A DNA stretch of 39,767 nt, from contig DATKMJ010000020.1 in NCBI GenBank assembly GCA_035541935.1, forward strand, positions 1-39,767. Direction: 5' to 3'. The notes beneath the pieces were generated by a model. It was not told the origin of the DNA, made no database searches, and saw only the letters and a list, made by a program, of their open reading frames with translations. The position numbers and the translations under genes are program-made. Below, in pieces: positions 1 through 8,673 of this stretch (its first letter is position 1; each line of letters starts with the position of its first letter). The stretch comes from Candidatus Binatia bacterium (GTDB lineage Bacteria; Vulcanimicrobiota; Vulcanimicrobiia; Vulcanimicrobiales; Vulcanimicrobiaceae).

Positions 1-691
1 CGAGCGTCGTGAGGGCAGGCCGCCGGCTGCGCCGGAGTTGCGTCGAGAGAAAGAGCGACGCGGCGACGAGCGCAAACGCCAGGTTATCGGGCTGCACGTA
101 CGACGAGACCAGCGTCGTCAAAGGAAAGAAGCCCGCGATCGCAACGAGCGCGACGCAGAGCCAGGGCGAGATCCCGACGTTGAGCGCCGTGCGGTAACTG
201 AAATAAAGGCCGATCATCATCAGGAGCACGCAGAGCAGTCTCGCCGCGAAGAAGGTCGCGACGAGCGAGTGCGTGAGCGCGGCTGCGAGTTTCATCCAGA
301 GCGCCTCGAGCGCGTAAAATCCAAAGGGGTACGCCGGCGCGATGAAGCTAATCGGTCCACCGTCGTTCGCCGCAGCCGTCAGGCTCGGGGCGCCGGCATC
401 GATGCGGCGGTAGTACGCGAGCGTGCCGTACCCTGCCGGCACGCGCATCGAGGAGTGAAAGGCGAGGCGAAAGTAATCTGTCGCGCCGAGCAGATAACGC
501 GTATACGGGCTGGCGATCCAAGCGGTCGTGCGCCCCGGCGTCGCGATGAGCCGGCCGGCGCTGAAGATCGTCATCGCGTAATCGAAGTGCGCGGCTTCAT
601 CGGTTGCCTGAAAAATTGGAACGGTGAGAGCCCACGTCGCGCTCAGCGACCCGGCGAGAACGACGATCGTTAGTGCGAGGGCGTTACGCAC
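1..691 (-). CDS. Partial polytopic membrane protein, DUF2142/GT-C-like (3' end outside window)
   Basis: Reading the complement from a GTG at 691 gives an open frame that leaves the window at base 1 after about 230 residues. It starts with a hydrophobic segment. Soon after comes ATDEAAHFDYA, which resembles the acidic first periplasmic loop (PDE-x-x-HF type) of DUF2142 and related GT-C glycosyltransferases that use polyprenyl-phosphate sugars. Further membrane segments follow (for example FFAARLLCVLLMMIGLYF). The GTG overlaps the stop of the upstream gene by 8 bases (GTGCGTAA), so translation is probably coupled. It is the last visible gene of the tad run on this strand. A role in glycosylating a surface component is inferred from context. 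The family call is moderate and the C-terminal half is not visible. Confidence 0.65.
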   Translation of the reverse strand, partial: MRNALALTIVVLAGSLSATWALTVPIFQATDEAAHFDYAMTIFSAGRLIATPGRTTAWIASPYTRYLLGATDYFRLAFHSSMRVPAGYGTLAYYRRIDAGAPSLTAAANDGGPISFIAPAYPFGFYALEALWMKLAAALTHSLVATFFAARLLCVLLMMIGLYFSYRTALNVGISPWLCVALVAIAGFFPLTTLVSSYVQPDNLAFALVAASLFLSTQLRRSRRPALTTL

Positions 692-2042
692 GCGCCGAGA
701 CTCGCGCGAACCGCAGCGCGGCCCAACAGATGCAGAGCAGGCCCGCGTAGACGAGCACGTGCCCGTAGAGCGAGAACGCCGTCGGCGGGAATTGATCGGC
801 GAGCTCTCGCCAGGCGACCTCGGTGAGCGCCGATGGTGGAACCGCCGCGATCGCGGCGATTCCCGGCCGTACCAGCTCGGGCGCTTGCAAGAACCGCAGC
901 AGCGCGCCGGCCGCGATGCTGCTTGCGAGCACGCCCAGAATCGGAACGCCCGCCGTGAAGAGGACGGCGAAGAGGACGAGTCCGGCCAGCATGTCGCCGA
1001 AGCCGATCGACGCCTGCCACGGAATTGCCATGGCGACGAGTGCCAGCCCGGCCCAGGCGAGGACGCTGCGCGTTCGGGCCGCCAGGACGAGCGCGAGCGG
1101 AATCGCGGCGCCGATCTGCGTGACGTGAACGAAGGGTCCGCCGGTAACGGCCAGCGCCATGGGAACCACAACGGCGCTCTCGGGCATCGCTAAACGCAGC
1201 CGCGCGACGAGCCAGAGGCCGGCGAGAACGAACGCGAGGTACTGCGCGTTCGCGATCGCGACCGACGCGCGCTCACCGAGCCCGAACGAGTAGAGAGTCG
1301 CGCTGACGCCGTACTGCTCCGCGTTGCCGATCTCGGAGACGGCGTGCGCCGGAAGCACGCGCGTGACGTACTCCGCGTTGAGTCCTCCGCGTCCCGCGAC
1401 GAGCGAGAGCGAGAGGATCGCCGCCGCGACGAGAGCGAGCCGGCCTCGCATCGGGACGGAGAAGCAGAAGGTGGCGATCAGCACCGGGACGGCGACGTGG
1501 GGCTCGATGCAGGCGGCGCCCTGCAAGACCGCGGCGATGCTCCACGCGCCGCGCTTGAGGGCGAGCGCGGAACAACTCAGCAGGGCGATCGGCGGGAGCG
1601 CGAGACTTCCCACCGCAAGCGACGGCAGCAGCATGCTGACCAGCACGCAGGTCGCGACGAGCAAGAGCGGCAGGTCCGAGAGTTCGACGAGCGTCCAAAT
1701 CAAGAGCAATCCGCTCGCGACGAGAATCATCCACCAGAGCAGCTGCGCGCGGGGATAACCGAGGTGAGAGAACGGTGCGAACGCGGCGATCGCGTAGGGC
1801 GGCAGCGGAACCGGGACGGCGGCGTTTGGCGTGACGGGCCGCAGGTTGCGGCTCTCGCACGAGTGCAGCGGCTCGTAGCGATACGGATCGCCGCCGCCGG
1901 CGAGGATCTCTGCACCGCAATAGAACGCGTTGAAATCCAAGTATGCCGCGGTGATGGGCGGAGGCTTGGCGAGCGCGAATGCGGCGCAGGCCGCGATCGC
2001 CGCCGCTGCAGCCAGCAGCGTTCGCCGGCGGCGGTCAGTCAC
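684..2042 (-). CDS. Polytopic membrane protein, GT87/DUF2029-like putative glycosyltransferase
   Basis: This 452-residue protein is almost entirely hydrophobic, with roughly ten or more membrane segments. After the N-terminal segment it has LDFNAFYCGAEILAGGGDPY. The pattern D-x-x-x-Y/F-x-x-A...G.DPY is the first-loop signature of GT87 (DUF2029) polyprenyl-phosphate mannosyltransferase-like proteins. I chose the GTG at 2042 because its first bases overlap the TGA of the upstream gene (GTGACTGA); an ATG 150 bases further up would lie deep in that gene. It is the middle of three membrane proteins, each overlapping the next. Substrate cannot be told from sequence. Glycosylation of pilin or an envelope polymer is inference. 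Confidence 0.72.
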   Translation of the reverse strand: MTDRRRRTLLAAAAAIAACAAFALAKPPPITAAYLDFNAFYCGAEILAGGGDPYRYEPLHSCESRNLRPVTPNAAVPVPLPPYAIAAFAPFSHLGYPRAQLLWWMILVASGLLLIWTLVELSDLPLLLVATCVLVSMLLPSLAVGSLALPPIALLSCSALALKRGAWSIAAVLQGAACIEPHVAVPVLIATFCFSVPMRGRLALVAAAILSLSLVAGRGGLNAEYVTRVLPAHAVSEIGNAEQYGVSATLYSFGLGERASVAIANAQYLAFVLAGLWLVARLRLAMPESAVVVPMALAVTGGPFVHVTQIGAAIPLALVLAARTRSVLAWAGLALVAMAIPWQASIGFGDMLAGLVLFAVLFTAGVPILGVLASSIAAGALLRFLQAPELVRPGIAAIAAVPPSALTEVAWRELADQFPPTAFSLYGHVLVYAGLLCICWAALRFARVSARA

Positions 2043-3414
2043 GGTGAAAGACGACGTAGGAGGCGTCGTCGTACGTGCGCCCCCAGTGCGGCGTCTTTGC
2101 CAGGGCCCGCGCCAAGCCGCTTCCGCGCTGCGCGACGACGAAATCCACTCCGTCTGCTTTGAGAGGCTCGCTCCAAGCCCTTCGCACCGCAATCGTGGAT
2201 ACGTACTGTTGCCAGACGGGGATCGGATATGCGTCGCAGCGCCCGTCGATGAATACCCGCAATCGAGGATAACCGAGCGCGATGCTGCACCACGTGAAGT
2301 TTTCGCAGAAGATCCGGTGGCCGGCTCGATCGGCGGCGATCGTCGCGACCGCGGCCGTCGGCAGACGCGCCGGTCCGCGCTGCTGCGCTCGAACGAGCGC
2401 GATCGCGGCGAGCGCTACCGCGATCGCGATTCCGGCAAACGCCGCCGGCTCGAGTTCCCGCGCGCGGTCGCCGAGCCGGTAGAGGCGCGGGAAGCGCGCG
2501 CTCAGGCCCTGCGCGGCGAGCGGCGCGGCGACGATCGCGAAGAGCGCGGTGTTGCGGAAGGCGAAGAGCGCCGCGGCGAAGAGAAGCGCCGCAGGAAAGC
2601 TCCGGCGCTTCTCGCGGATCAGCGTAGACGCGCCCCCGAGCAGGATCGCGATCGCAAGCGGCAGCGCGCCGTAGAGAAACGATGCGTCCTGCAGCCCGGG
2701 CGGCTGCCACTCCTGAATGTAGTGGCGGATCGGGCTGCCGATCATCGTGAGGGCAAGGTACGGCAAGCGCCAACCCAACGGCGTGCAGAACGTCGCCACG
2801 ACAACGGCGGGGAGCATCATGAGGTCGCGGCTGACCCGCAGACGGAAGCCGTCGTCAACGATCGTCGCGGCGAGTCTCGTCAGCACGATCGCCGGGGCGA
2901 GCGCCACGCTGGCGTGCACGTTCGCCCAGAGTATCGCCGCCGGGAACGCCGCGTAATACCAGCGATCCCGCCGCTCGATGCAGAGCATGAATAGCGCGAG
3001 CGCGCCCCATCCGAGCACCTGCGCGCGCGCGCCGAACGATTCGAGGAGCGCGATCCCGCAGAAGAGCAGCGCGATGCCGATCGCCTCGAACGACGCATCG
3101 CGACGCGCTCGCAAATATACCGATGCGAGGATCCAGAGCGGAATGAGGCTGATCGCAATGGAGAGCGCAAGAAAGAGGCGGTGATTCCACGCCGCCGCGA
3201 CGGCGAGGCTGAAGAGCCACTCCTGCGGCACCCACGGAGCGCCCGGCGCGGTGAAGGTTTCGGTTCCCAGCGCCACCGGCAACCGATGGGTCAGGAAGAT
3301 AAGATCGCCAAGCCAGCGCTGCCAGTAGAGATCGCCGTCGCCGGGGGCGCCGAGCGGGCCGAGGACGAGATAGAGCGCGCCCCAGAGCAGCAGGGCGAGC
3401 CGGACTACGCTCAG
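2035..3414 (-). CDS. Polytopic membrane protein, GT-C-like (GT39-type topology), probable CTG start
   Basis: A protein of about 459 residues with many membrane segments. The first loop contains WVPQEWLFSL, like the loop seen in large uncharacterised GT-C-like membrane proteins. Near the C-terminus is LRVFIDGRCDAYP, a conserved soluble-tail motif of the same group. No ATG, GTG or TTG lies in frame near the upstream stop, but a CTG at 3414 overlaps that stop as CTGA, the same layout as the ATGA/GTGA overlaps elsewhere in this run. I therefore place the start there. The longer open frame runs back inside the prepilin peptidase gene and looks like a shadow. Function is probably lipid-linked sugar transfer at the outer face of the inner membrane, inferred from topology. 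Confidence 0.65.
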   Translation of the reverse strand: MSVVRLALLLWGALYLVLGPLGAPGDGDLYWQRWLGDLIFLTHRLPVALGTETFTAPGAPWVPQEWLFSLAVAAAWNHRLFLALSIAISLIPLWILASVYLRARRDASFEAIGIALLFCGIALLESFGARAQVLGWGALALFMLCIERRDRWYYAAFPAAILWANVHASVALAPAIVLTRLAATIVDDGFRLRVSRDLMMLPAVVVATFCTPLGWRLPYLALTMIGSPIRHYIQEWQPPGLQDASFLYGALPLAIAILLGGASTLIREKRRSFPAALLFAAALFAFRNTALFAIVAAPLAAQGLSARFPRLYRLGDRARELEPAAFAGIAIAVALAAIALVRAQQRGPARLPTAAVATIAADRAGHRIFCENFTWCSIALGYPRLRVFIDGRCDAYPIPVWQQYVSTIAVRRAWSEPLKADGVDFVVAQRGSGLARALAKTPHWGRTYDDASYVVFHRD

Positions 3415-4019
3415 TGAGCGAAACCGAGCGGCAGCGCGAGGCCGGTCGCCGCGGCGATGTAGGGCGCGAATGCGATCGGCGATCCTCGCGCGCTGCTGAA
3501 GCGGTTGATGATTGCGGCCGCGGCGCAGGCAAGCGCGAGCGCGATGAGCGCGAGCGGAGCGCCGAGCGCGGCGCCCGCAACCGCTGCGAGCTTCGTGTCG
3601 CCCCAGCCCATGCCGTATCCTTTCGAGAAGAACGCGGCGCCGGCAAAGGGCGCGAAGACGACGACCGACGAGAGGACCGTCGCCCAGTCTCGTTGCGCGA
3701 ATGCGAAGAGCAAGAGCAATCCCAGCGGTATGAGCGTGAAGACGTCGGGGACGATTCCGCAGGTCGCGTCGCTGCACCACGATGCAACGAGGGCGAAGAC
3801 GACGATCGCCGCGATGCCGATCTGCAGCGGCAGCGCGCCCGTCGCGACGAGCACTCCTCCGATCAGCGTGCCGGCCGCGACGAGAGCGACGACCGGCGCA
3901 TTGCCGGGCGGCGGTCCGTCGTCCATCGGGGCGACGTCCGCGCAGACGAAGCGGCTAGCCTGCGACGCAATAAAGGCGAGGCAGCCGAAGAAGGCCGCGG
4001 CTGCGACGATCGCGATCAC
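3411..4019 (-). CDS. Prepilin peptidase, A24 family (second copy)
   Basis: A 202-residue integral membrane aspartic protease of the type IV leader peptidase family (A24), which removes the short leader of pilins and pseudopilins on the cytoplasmic side of the membrane. The two catalytic aspartates are visible: D84 in SDATCGIVPD and D141 in the GxGD motif (MGWGDTKL). No N-terminal methylase/zinc domain is present, as is usual for Tad-type enzymes. The start is GTG at 4019 and overlaps the tadC stop (GTGA). It is the second such enzyme in one operon; the other is at 8673-9185. The two differ in length and in sequence around the active sites, so they are not a recent duplication. Division of labour between Flp pilins and TadE/TadG-like substrates is possible but unproven. 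Confidence 0.9.
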   Translation of the reverse strand: MIAIVAAAAFFGCLAFIASQASRFVCADVAPMDDGPPPGNAPVVALVAAGTLIGGVLVATGALPLQIGIAAIVVFALVASWCSDATCGIVPDVFTLIPLGLLLLFAFAQRDWATVLSSVVVFAPFAGAAFFSKGYGMGWGDTKLAAVAGAALGAPLALIALALACAAAAIINRFSSARGSPIAFAPYIAAATGLALPLGFAH

Positions 4020-4876
4020 GGATGCTGCGTGAAATAGTTGACCGCGACGGTGCCGAAGATGATGGTGAAGATCGATGGGATCATGAAGAAGACCATCGGG
4101 AAGACCATTTTCACGGGCAGCTTACCCGCCATCTCTTCGACGAGCATCAGCCGCTGATGGCGCGCGTCCTCGGCTAACTCGGTCAACATCTTCGCGATGT
4201 TGGCGCCGAGTCGCTCGGCTTGCGTCATCACGCGCAACGCGTTGCGCAGCGCCGGCTGGTTCGTCCGGTCGCCCGCGCCCTTGAGCGCATCGGCGCGCGA
4301 GCGGCCCAGGCGGATCTCCGAGAGAGCCTCTTTGATCTCTTCCCCGAGCGGCCCGCGCGCCGCCTCGACGGAGTAGGCGAGCGCGGAGTTCAGCGCGAGC
4401 CCGGCTTGGACGGTTGAGGCCACCATATCCAAGAACTCCGGCAAGGACTTTTGGATCGCGGTGTGGCGCTGCTCGATCGCGCGATTTAGCAGATAGAACG
4501 GCGAGTATGCGCCGCAGAACGTGAATATCGCAAGGAGCGGGACGAGCCACTCGGGCGCGAGGTTCGCGAGCTTCCAGACGAGCAACGCGACGATCGGGCC
4601 GAGGGCGGCGCCGCCGACGACGCGCAGGGCGAACTGCGCGGGCGTCGTCGTATACCAACCCGCTTCGGCCAACTGTCGCACCAAGATGATGCGCCGCTCG
4701 CCCTTGAAGATGCGCTCCGCCAGCGGCGAACTGAGATCGCGTTGGAGCGGGACGTGGGCCTTGAGCTCCTCGATCTGCTCGGCGAGAACGCTCTTCGACG
4801 GCAGCAGCGAGACGGCGAAGAAGAAGACCGAGACGCCGCAGAAGACCGGGATGAGATATGTAAGAAATGATTCCAT
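4016..4876 (-). CDS. tadC: TadC, Tad pilus inner-membrane platform protein
   Basis: A 286-residue protein of the type II secretion F (T2SF/GspF) family. It has an N-terminal membrane segment, a central pair of segments around residues 84-130, a cytoplasmic helical T2SF domain at about 140-250 (with PEFLDMVASTVQAGL and MLTELAEDARHQR) and a C-terminal membrane segment. TadC pairs with TadB as the platform on which the TadA ATPase works to add or extract Flp pilin. The gene follows tadB with one base between stop and ATG and overlaps the next gene by four bases, so it is in the same transcript. Nothing in the sequence looks truncated. Confidence 0.92.
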   Translation of the reverse strand: MESFLTYLIPVFCGVSVFFFAVSLLPSKSVLAEQIEELKAHVPLQRDLSSPLAERIFKGERRIILVRQLAEAGWYTTTPAQFALRVVGGAALGPIVALLVWKLANLAPEWLVPLLAIFTFCGAYSPFYLLNRAIEQRHTAIQKSLPEFLDMVASTVQAGLALNSALAYSVEAARGPLGEEIKEALSEIRLGRSRADALKGAGDRTNQPALRNALRVMTQAERLGANIAKMLTELAEDARHQRLMLVEEMAGKLPVKMVFPMVFFMIPSIFTIIFGTVAVNYFTQHP

Positions 4877-4877
4877 C

Positions 4878-5741
4878 CTAGACGTCCACCTGTAGGATCT
4901 TCCGGACCCAGACGAAGCCGACCACCTCGAAGATCGCGATGATCAGCAGCACGATGTGACCGAGGCCGGTGAAGAAGAGCGCGTGCGACATGTCGGGTTG
5001 CGTGACCCAGATGAAGACGCCGAGGCCGACGGGGATGAGCATGAGCACCCAGGCGCTCAGACGTCCCTCGGCGGTTAGCGTGGCGATCTTCCGGTGCACC
5101 TGACGCCGCCCTTTGATCGTGTCGGCAAGCTGTTCGAGGATTCTCGCGAGGTCGCCGCCGGTCTCCGCTTGGACGCGGAAGACGCGCGCGACCATGAGCG
5201 ACTCGTTGCAGGGCATGCGCACGGCGAGCGTATCGAGGGCATCGAAGATGCTCGCACCGATATTCGCCTGTCCGATGACCCGCTGGAACTCGTAGCGCGC
5301 GGGGTCGGGCAGTTCCTCGACGACGAGGGCGAGGGCTTGGCGTAAGCCCAAGCCGACCCGAACGCTGCTCGCGATCAAGCGTAACGCGCTCTCGAGTTGC
5401 TCGATGAAGGCGTTGAGGCGCCGCGCGATCTTTATTTGGACGAACGTGTAGAAGCCGAAGACGCCGACCGCGGCAACGAGCGGCAGCAGGATGAGGGCCA
5501 TGACGAGCGGCGGATGGAGCAAGAGAACGAGCACGATCCAGACGATCGCGATCGCAGCCGAGAGCGAGAGCACGATCTCTTGCGAGCTCATCTGAATGCC
5601 GGCACGTTCGAGCTGGTCGCCGAGACTGTTGACTCGCGCGGTCGCCCGTTTGTTGACCGATCCCCAGAATGCGAAGAAGAAGAAGAACGCCGTTGCCGAT
5701 ATGCCGACGAAGATGGCGCCGAGAATTAATGTATTTACCAT
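4878..5741 (-). CDS. tadB: TadB, Tad pilus inner-membrane platform protein
   Basis: A 287-residue T2SF-family protein with an N-terminal membrane helix, a pair of helices near residues 60-105, the cytoplasmic T2SF domain at about 115-240 (FIEQLESALRLIASSVRVGL, VQAETGGDLARILEQLADTI) and C-terminal membrane helices near 230-285. It forms the platform complex with TadC. Its ATG lies inside the end of the upstream ATPase gene (7-base overlap), the usual tadA-tadB-tadC coupling. No unusual residues were noted. Confidence 0.92.
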   Translation of the reverse strand: MVNTLILGAIFVGISATAFFFFFAFWGSVNKRATARVNSLGDQLERAGIQMSSQEIVLSLSAAIAIVWIVLVLLLHPPLVMALILLPLVAAVGVFGFYTFVQIKIARRLNAFIEQLESALRLIASSVRVGLGLRQALALVVEELPDPARYEFQRVIGQANIGASIFDALDTLAVRMPCNESLMVARVFRVQAETGGDLARILEQLADTIKGRRQVHRKIATLTAEGRLSAWVLMLIPVGLGVFIWVTQPDMSHALFFTGLGHIVLLIIAIFEVVGFVWVRKILQVDV

Positions 5742-7816
5742 GCGCTTTGCAGCAGCGAGAGCTCGTTGAGCCCACGTGCGTCGTATTGAGTGCCGTACTC
5801 GGCGAACCGCTTGATGCAGACCGGCTGGACGCCGGTGTAGCAGAAGTCGCCGAGGACTTTGTTGTCTTTATCCACGCCGCGCTGCGCGAAACGGACGACC
5901 TCCTGCATCGTCACGATGTCGCCTTCCATGCCGACGACCTCGCTGACGCCGATCACTTTGCGCGTGCCGTCCCGTAAGCGGGCGGTGTGGACGACCAGGT
6001 CGAGCGCGCTCGCGAGTTGCTCGCGAATCGCTCGAACCGGAAGATCGAAGCCGGCCATCATCACCATCGTCTCGACGCGGGAGAGCGCGTCGCGCTGGCT
6101 GTTGGCATGGATCGTCGTCAGCGATCCGTCGTGGCCGGTATTCATGGCCTGGAGCATGTCGAGCGCTTCGGCGCCGCGGCACTCGCCGATGATGATTCGG
6201 TCGGGCCGCATGCGGAGCGCGTTGCGCAAGAGATCGCGGATGCGGATCTCGCCGGCTCCCTCGATGTTGGGAGGCCGCGCTTCGAGACGCACGACGTGCG
6301 ACTGGTTCATGAGGAGTTCCGCGGCGTCTTCGATGGTGACGATACGCTCGCGGTTGGGAAGAAACGACGAGAGAATGTTGAGGAACGTGGTCTTACCGGA
6401 GCCGGTGCCGCCGCTGACAAGGATGTTGAGCCGCGACTCGACGGCCGCCCGGAGAAAGTCTATGACCTGCGGCGGGGCCGCGCCGATCTTCACGAGATCG
6501 TCGGAGGTGAGGCGGCGCTGGCCGAAACGCCGGATCGTCAGCGTCGCGCCGTCGATCGAGACGGGCTCGATGATCGCGTTGACGCGGGAGCCGTCGGGGA
6601 GGCGCGCGTCCACCATCGGCGAGGCTTCGTCAATGCGCCGGCCGAGCGGCGTCAAGATGCGCTCGATCACGAGGCGGAGCTGCCGCTCGCCGCTGAAGCG
6701 CTTCGTCGTCGGCTCGATGACGCCGTGTTTCTCGACGTAGACGGTGTCGGGTCCGTTGACCATGATTTCGGTGACGTCCGGATCGTTGATCAAGTCTTCG
6801 AGCGGGCCGAGGCCGAGCGCTTCGTCGAGCACCTCTTGCCGCAGCCGGGCGAGCTCCTCGGCGGAGGCGACGAATTTGCGCTGCGCGACGAAGTCCGAGG
6901 TTATTGACTCGACGCGTGCCTTGAGCTCGGCGAGCTTCGCGGCGTCGGTCTGCGAGACGCTCGACGAGACGAGGTCGGCCTGGCGAAGCAGCGCTGCCTG
7001 AATCTCTTGTTTGAAGGCGTCCCGCTTGGCGTCTACTTCGCTGCGGTGGCCGCCGCCGCGCCGCTCCGGAACGAACGCCGGCGCGAGGCGGCCATCGGTG
7101 ATGACGGTGCGGCCGCTGCGCGAGTCGCCGCTCTCCGCCGAGGATGGCTGCAGCGTGTCGAGCGGCTCGGCCGGCGGGAGCGCATCGATGTAGCGTTCCA
7201 GCGCCGTAATCGCCTTAGCGTAAATTCGGCTCGCGGTCGTCGGGATCTCGGCGACGATCTTCGCGCCGAGCGCCTCTTCGATCTCGCTGCGCAGGACGAT
7301 GCCGGCCTCGGTGCGAGCGTTGGTGATAAGGTCGATTCGGTTGGGCGGAACGCCGAAGCGCCGCAGGTCGCCGACCATGGACTGCGCGCCGGCGACGCCC
7401 AAAAGCGTCGGCTCGAGCACGATGAAGAAGCGCTTCGCGCGCTCGACAAACGGACGCACCGTCGTAATGAAGGGCTGCGGCGTATCGACGAGCACCGCGT
7501 CGAAGCCTGTGAGGCCCGCCGCGAACTCTTCGACGTCCTGTCTGTCGAGCGTGTAAGCGCCGTCGTAGCGATCCACGAGCTCGGCGATGGTCACGCCGTC
7601 CGCGGTAACGCTGGCGATCGGGAGCGCCGCATGCGCCGCGTCGAGCGCGCGCACGCTCTCGAAGAGGAGCGCGACGCTTCGACTGGCGGTCAGGTCGGCG
7701 TCAATGACCGCTATTTTCCCTTTTTCGCGCATGGCGCGCGCCAGCTCTCGGCAGAGCGTCGTCGTTCCGACGCCGCCCTTTGAGCCGATGAAGAGCAGGA
7801 AGGGAGCTTCGGTCAT
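5735..7816 (-). CDS. TadZ/CpaE-type ParA ATPase fused to TadA/CpaF secretion ATPase
   Basis: One 693-residue open frame carries two proteins that are normally separate. Residues 1 to about 215 are a MinD/ParA-type ATPase with deviant Walker A SKGGVGTTT (12-20), the AVIDAD strand (36-41) and VLVDTP (108-113), as in TadZ/CpaE, which directs Tad machinery to its site in the cell. The receiver-like N-terminal domain common in CpaE is absent. A charged linker follows (about 216-330), then a complete TadA/CpaF hexameric ATPase: Walker A GGTGSGKTT (469-477), Asp box TIEDAAEL (494-501), Walker B RIIIGE (540-545) and His box GHDGSLTTIHAN (561-572). The linker contains no methionine, so an internal restart is unlikely. 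ATG at 7816 overlaps the cpaB stop (ATGA). Confidence 0.93.
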   Translation of the reverse strand: MTEAPFLLFIGSKGGVGTTTLCRELARAMREKGKIAVIDADLTASRSVALLFESVRALDAAHAALPIASVTADGVTIAELVDRYDGAYTLDRQDVEEFAAGLTGFDAVLVDTPQPFITTVRPFVERAKRFFIVLEPTLLGVAGAQSMVGDLRRFGVPPNRIDLITNARTEAGIVLRSEIEEALGAKIVAEIPTTASRIYAKAITALERYIDALPPAEPLDTLQPSSAESGDSRSGRTVITDGRLAPAFVPERRGGGHRSEVDAKRDAFKQEIQAALLRQADLVSSSVSQTDAAKLAELKARVESITSDFVAQRKFVASAEELARLRQEVLDEALGLGPLEDLINDPDVTEIMVNGPDTVYVEKHGVIEPTTKRFSGERQLRLVIERILTPLGRRIDEASPMVDARLPDGSRVNAIIEPVSIDGATLTIRRFGQRRLTSDDLVKIGAAPPQVIDFLRAAVESRLNILVSGGTGSGKTTFLNILSSFLPNRERIVTIEDAAELLMNQSHVVRLEARPPNIEGAGEIRIRDLLRNALRMRPDRIIIGECRGAEALDMLQAMNTGHDGSLTTIHANSQRDALSRVETMVMMAGFDLPVRAIREQLASALDLVVHTARLRDGTRKVIGVSEVVGMEGDIVTMQEVVRFAQRGVDKDNKVLGDFCYTGVQPVCIKRFAEYGTQYDARGLNELSLLQSAW

Positions 7817-8673
7817 CGCGCCGCGCCGGGATCCACGATCTGGTCGCCGATGATCAGTTGAACGGGGCCGCTTCCCACGGAGCCGCGGCCGGACGACGCC
7901 GTTATCGGAGGCGGCGGTCCCATCGCAAACGCGGGAGGCGTCATCGGAACGGGGAGCGACGGCGGGGTGCCGCTCGTGCCGCCCTCGAGGGTTAGGATCT
8001 CGGTCGGCTCCGAACGGATCGGCTCGCGCGGCGAGCGCAGCGCGAGACGGAGGTTTGCGTTGGAGTCGGCCCAGGCCAGCAGATCGGCTTGCTTCGGATT
8101 CACCTCGAGGGTGATCGTAGCAGAAGTCTGCTCGTCGGGCGACGGCGTCGCGGACGCGTTCTCGAGGCTCGTGCCGACGGCGAGGACGCGGATGCCGCGG
8201 AAGATCGTGACGGCCTTATCGGGCGGTCCGTTGCCCTTCTGCGGCGGGATCGCGATGACGTCGACGCGGTCGCCGGGCTGAATCAACCCGGAGACGCCTT
8301 TCACGCGGTCGATCGGGATGCTGACCGCGCGCATTCCCGGCTTCAAGCGAACGGGCAGCGCGGACGGCACGTTCAAGCCGATCTGCGATGCGGTCAGCTG
8401 CGAGCCGGCCGGAATGGTGATGAGGGCGAGCGATCCAACGGCTTGATTCGGATTCGAGAGCGCGTCGGGCTGCAGCGATTGCGCGGAGCGGGTCTCCGTG
8501 CGAATCATTGCCGGCGTGATATGCTCGCGGGCCGGAATGTCTTGGGTGGTGATGAGCACTTGTCGGGGCTCGTTTTCGGCGGGCTTGAGCGACGAGAGAT
8601 ACGTCAGCGTAAGCCAGCCGGTACCAACGGCTAAAACGATCGCGATCAAGAGCGTCGTACGGCGTATGTTCAT
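7813..8673 (-). CDS. cpaB: CpaB/RcpC, Tad pilus assembly periplasmic protein
   Basis: A 286-residue protein with an N-terminal membrane anchor (residues 6-27), an SAF domain at about 38-105 (VLITTQDIPAREHITPAMI) and an RcpC/CpaB domain after it (RAVSIPIDRVKGVSGLIQPG, then LEVNPKQADLLAWADSNANL). The C-terminal tail is rich in proline and glycine. CpaB is a periplasmic partner of the CpaC secretin. The ATG at 8673 overlaps the TAA of the prepilin peptidase (TAATG). The frame stays open for 80 codons upstream, but those lie inside the previous gene and have no family resemblance. Confidence 0.9.
   Translation of the reverse strand: MNIRRTTLLIAIVLAVGTGWLTLTYLSSLKPAENEPRQVLITTQDIPAREHITPAMIRTETRSAQSLQPDALSNPNQAVGSLALITIPAGSQLTASQIGLNVPSALPVRLKPGMRAVSIPIDRVKGVSGLIQPGDRVDVIAIPPQKGNGPPDKAVTIFRGIRVLAVGTSLENASATPSPDEQTSATITLEVNPKQADLLAWADSNANLRLALRSPREPIRSEPTEILTLEGGTSGTPPSLPVPMTPPAFAMGPPPPITASSGRGSVGSGPVQLIIGDQIVDPGAAR

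Noticed and set aside
38-2994. Long plus-strand Arg/Glu-rich open frames opposite the membrane-protein genes
   Set aside because: These are shadows of high-GC genes on the minus strand. Their composition is uniformly Arg/Asp/Glu rich with no domain pattern, while the minus frames give clear membrane proteins.
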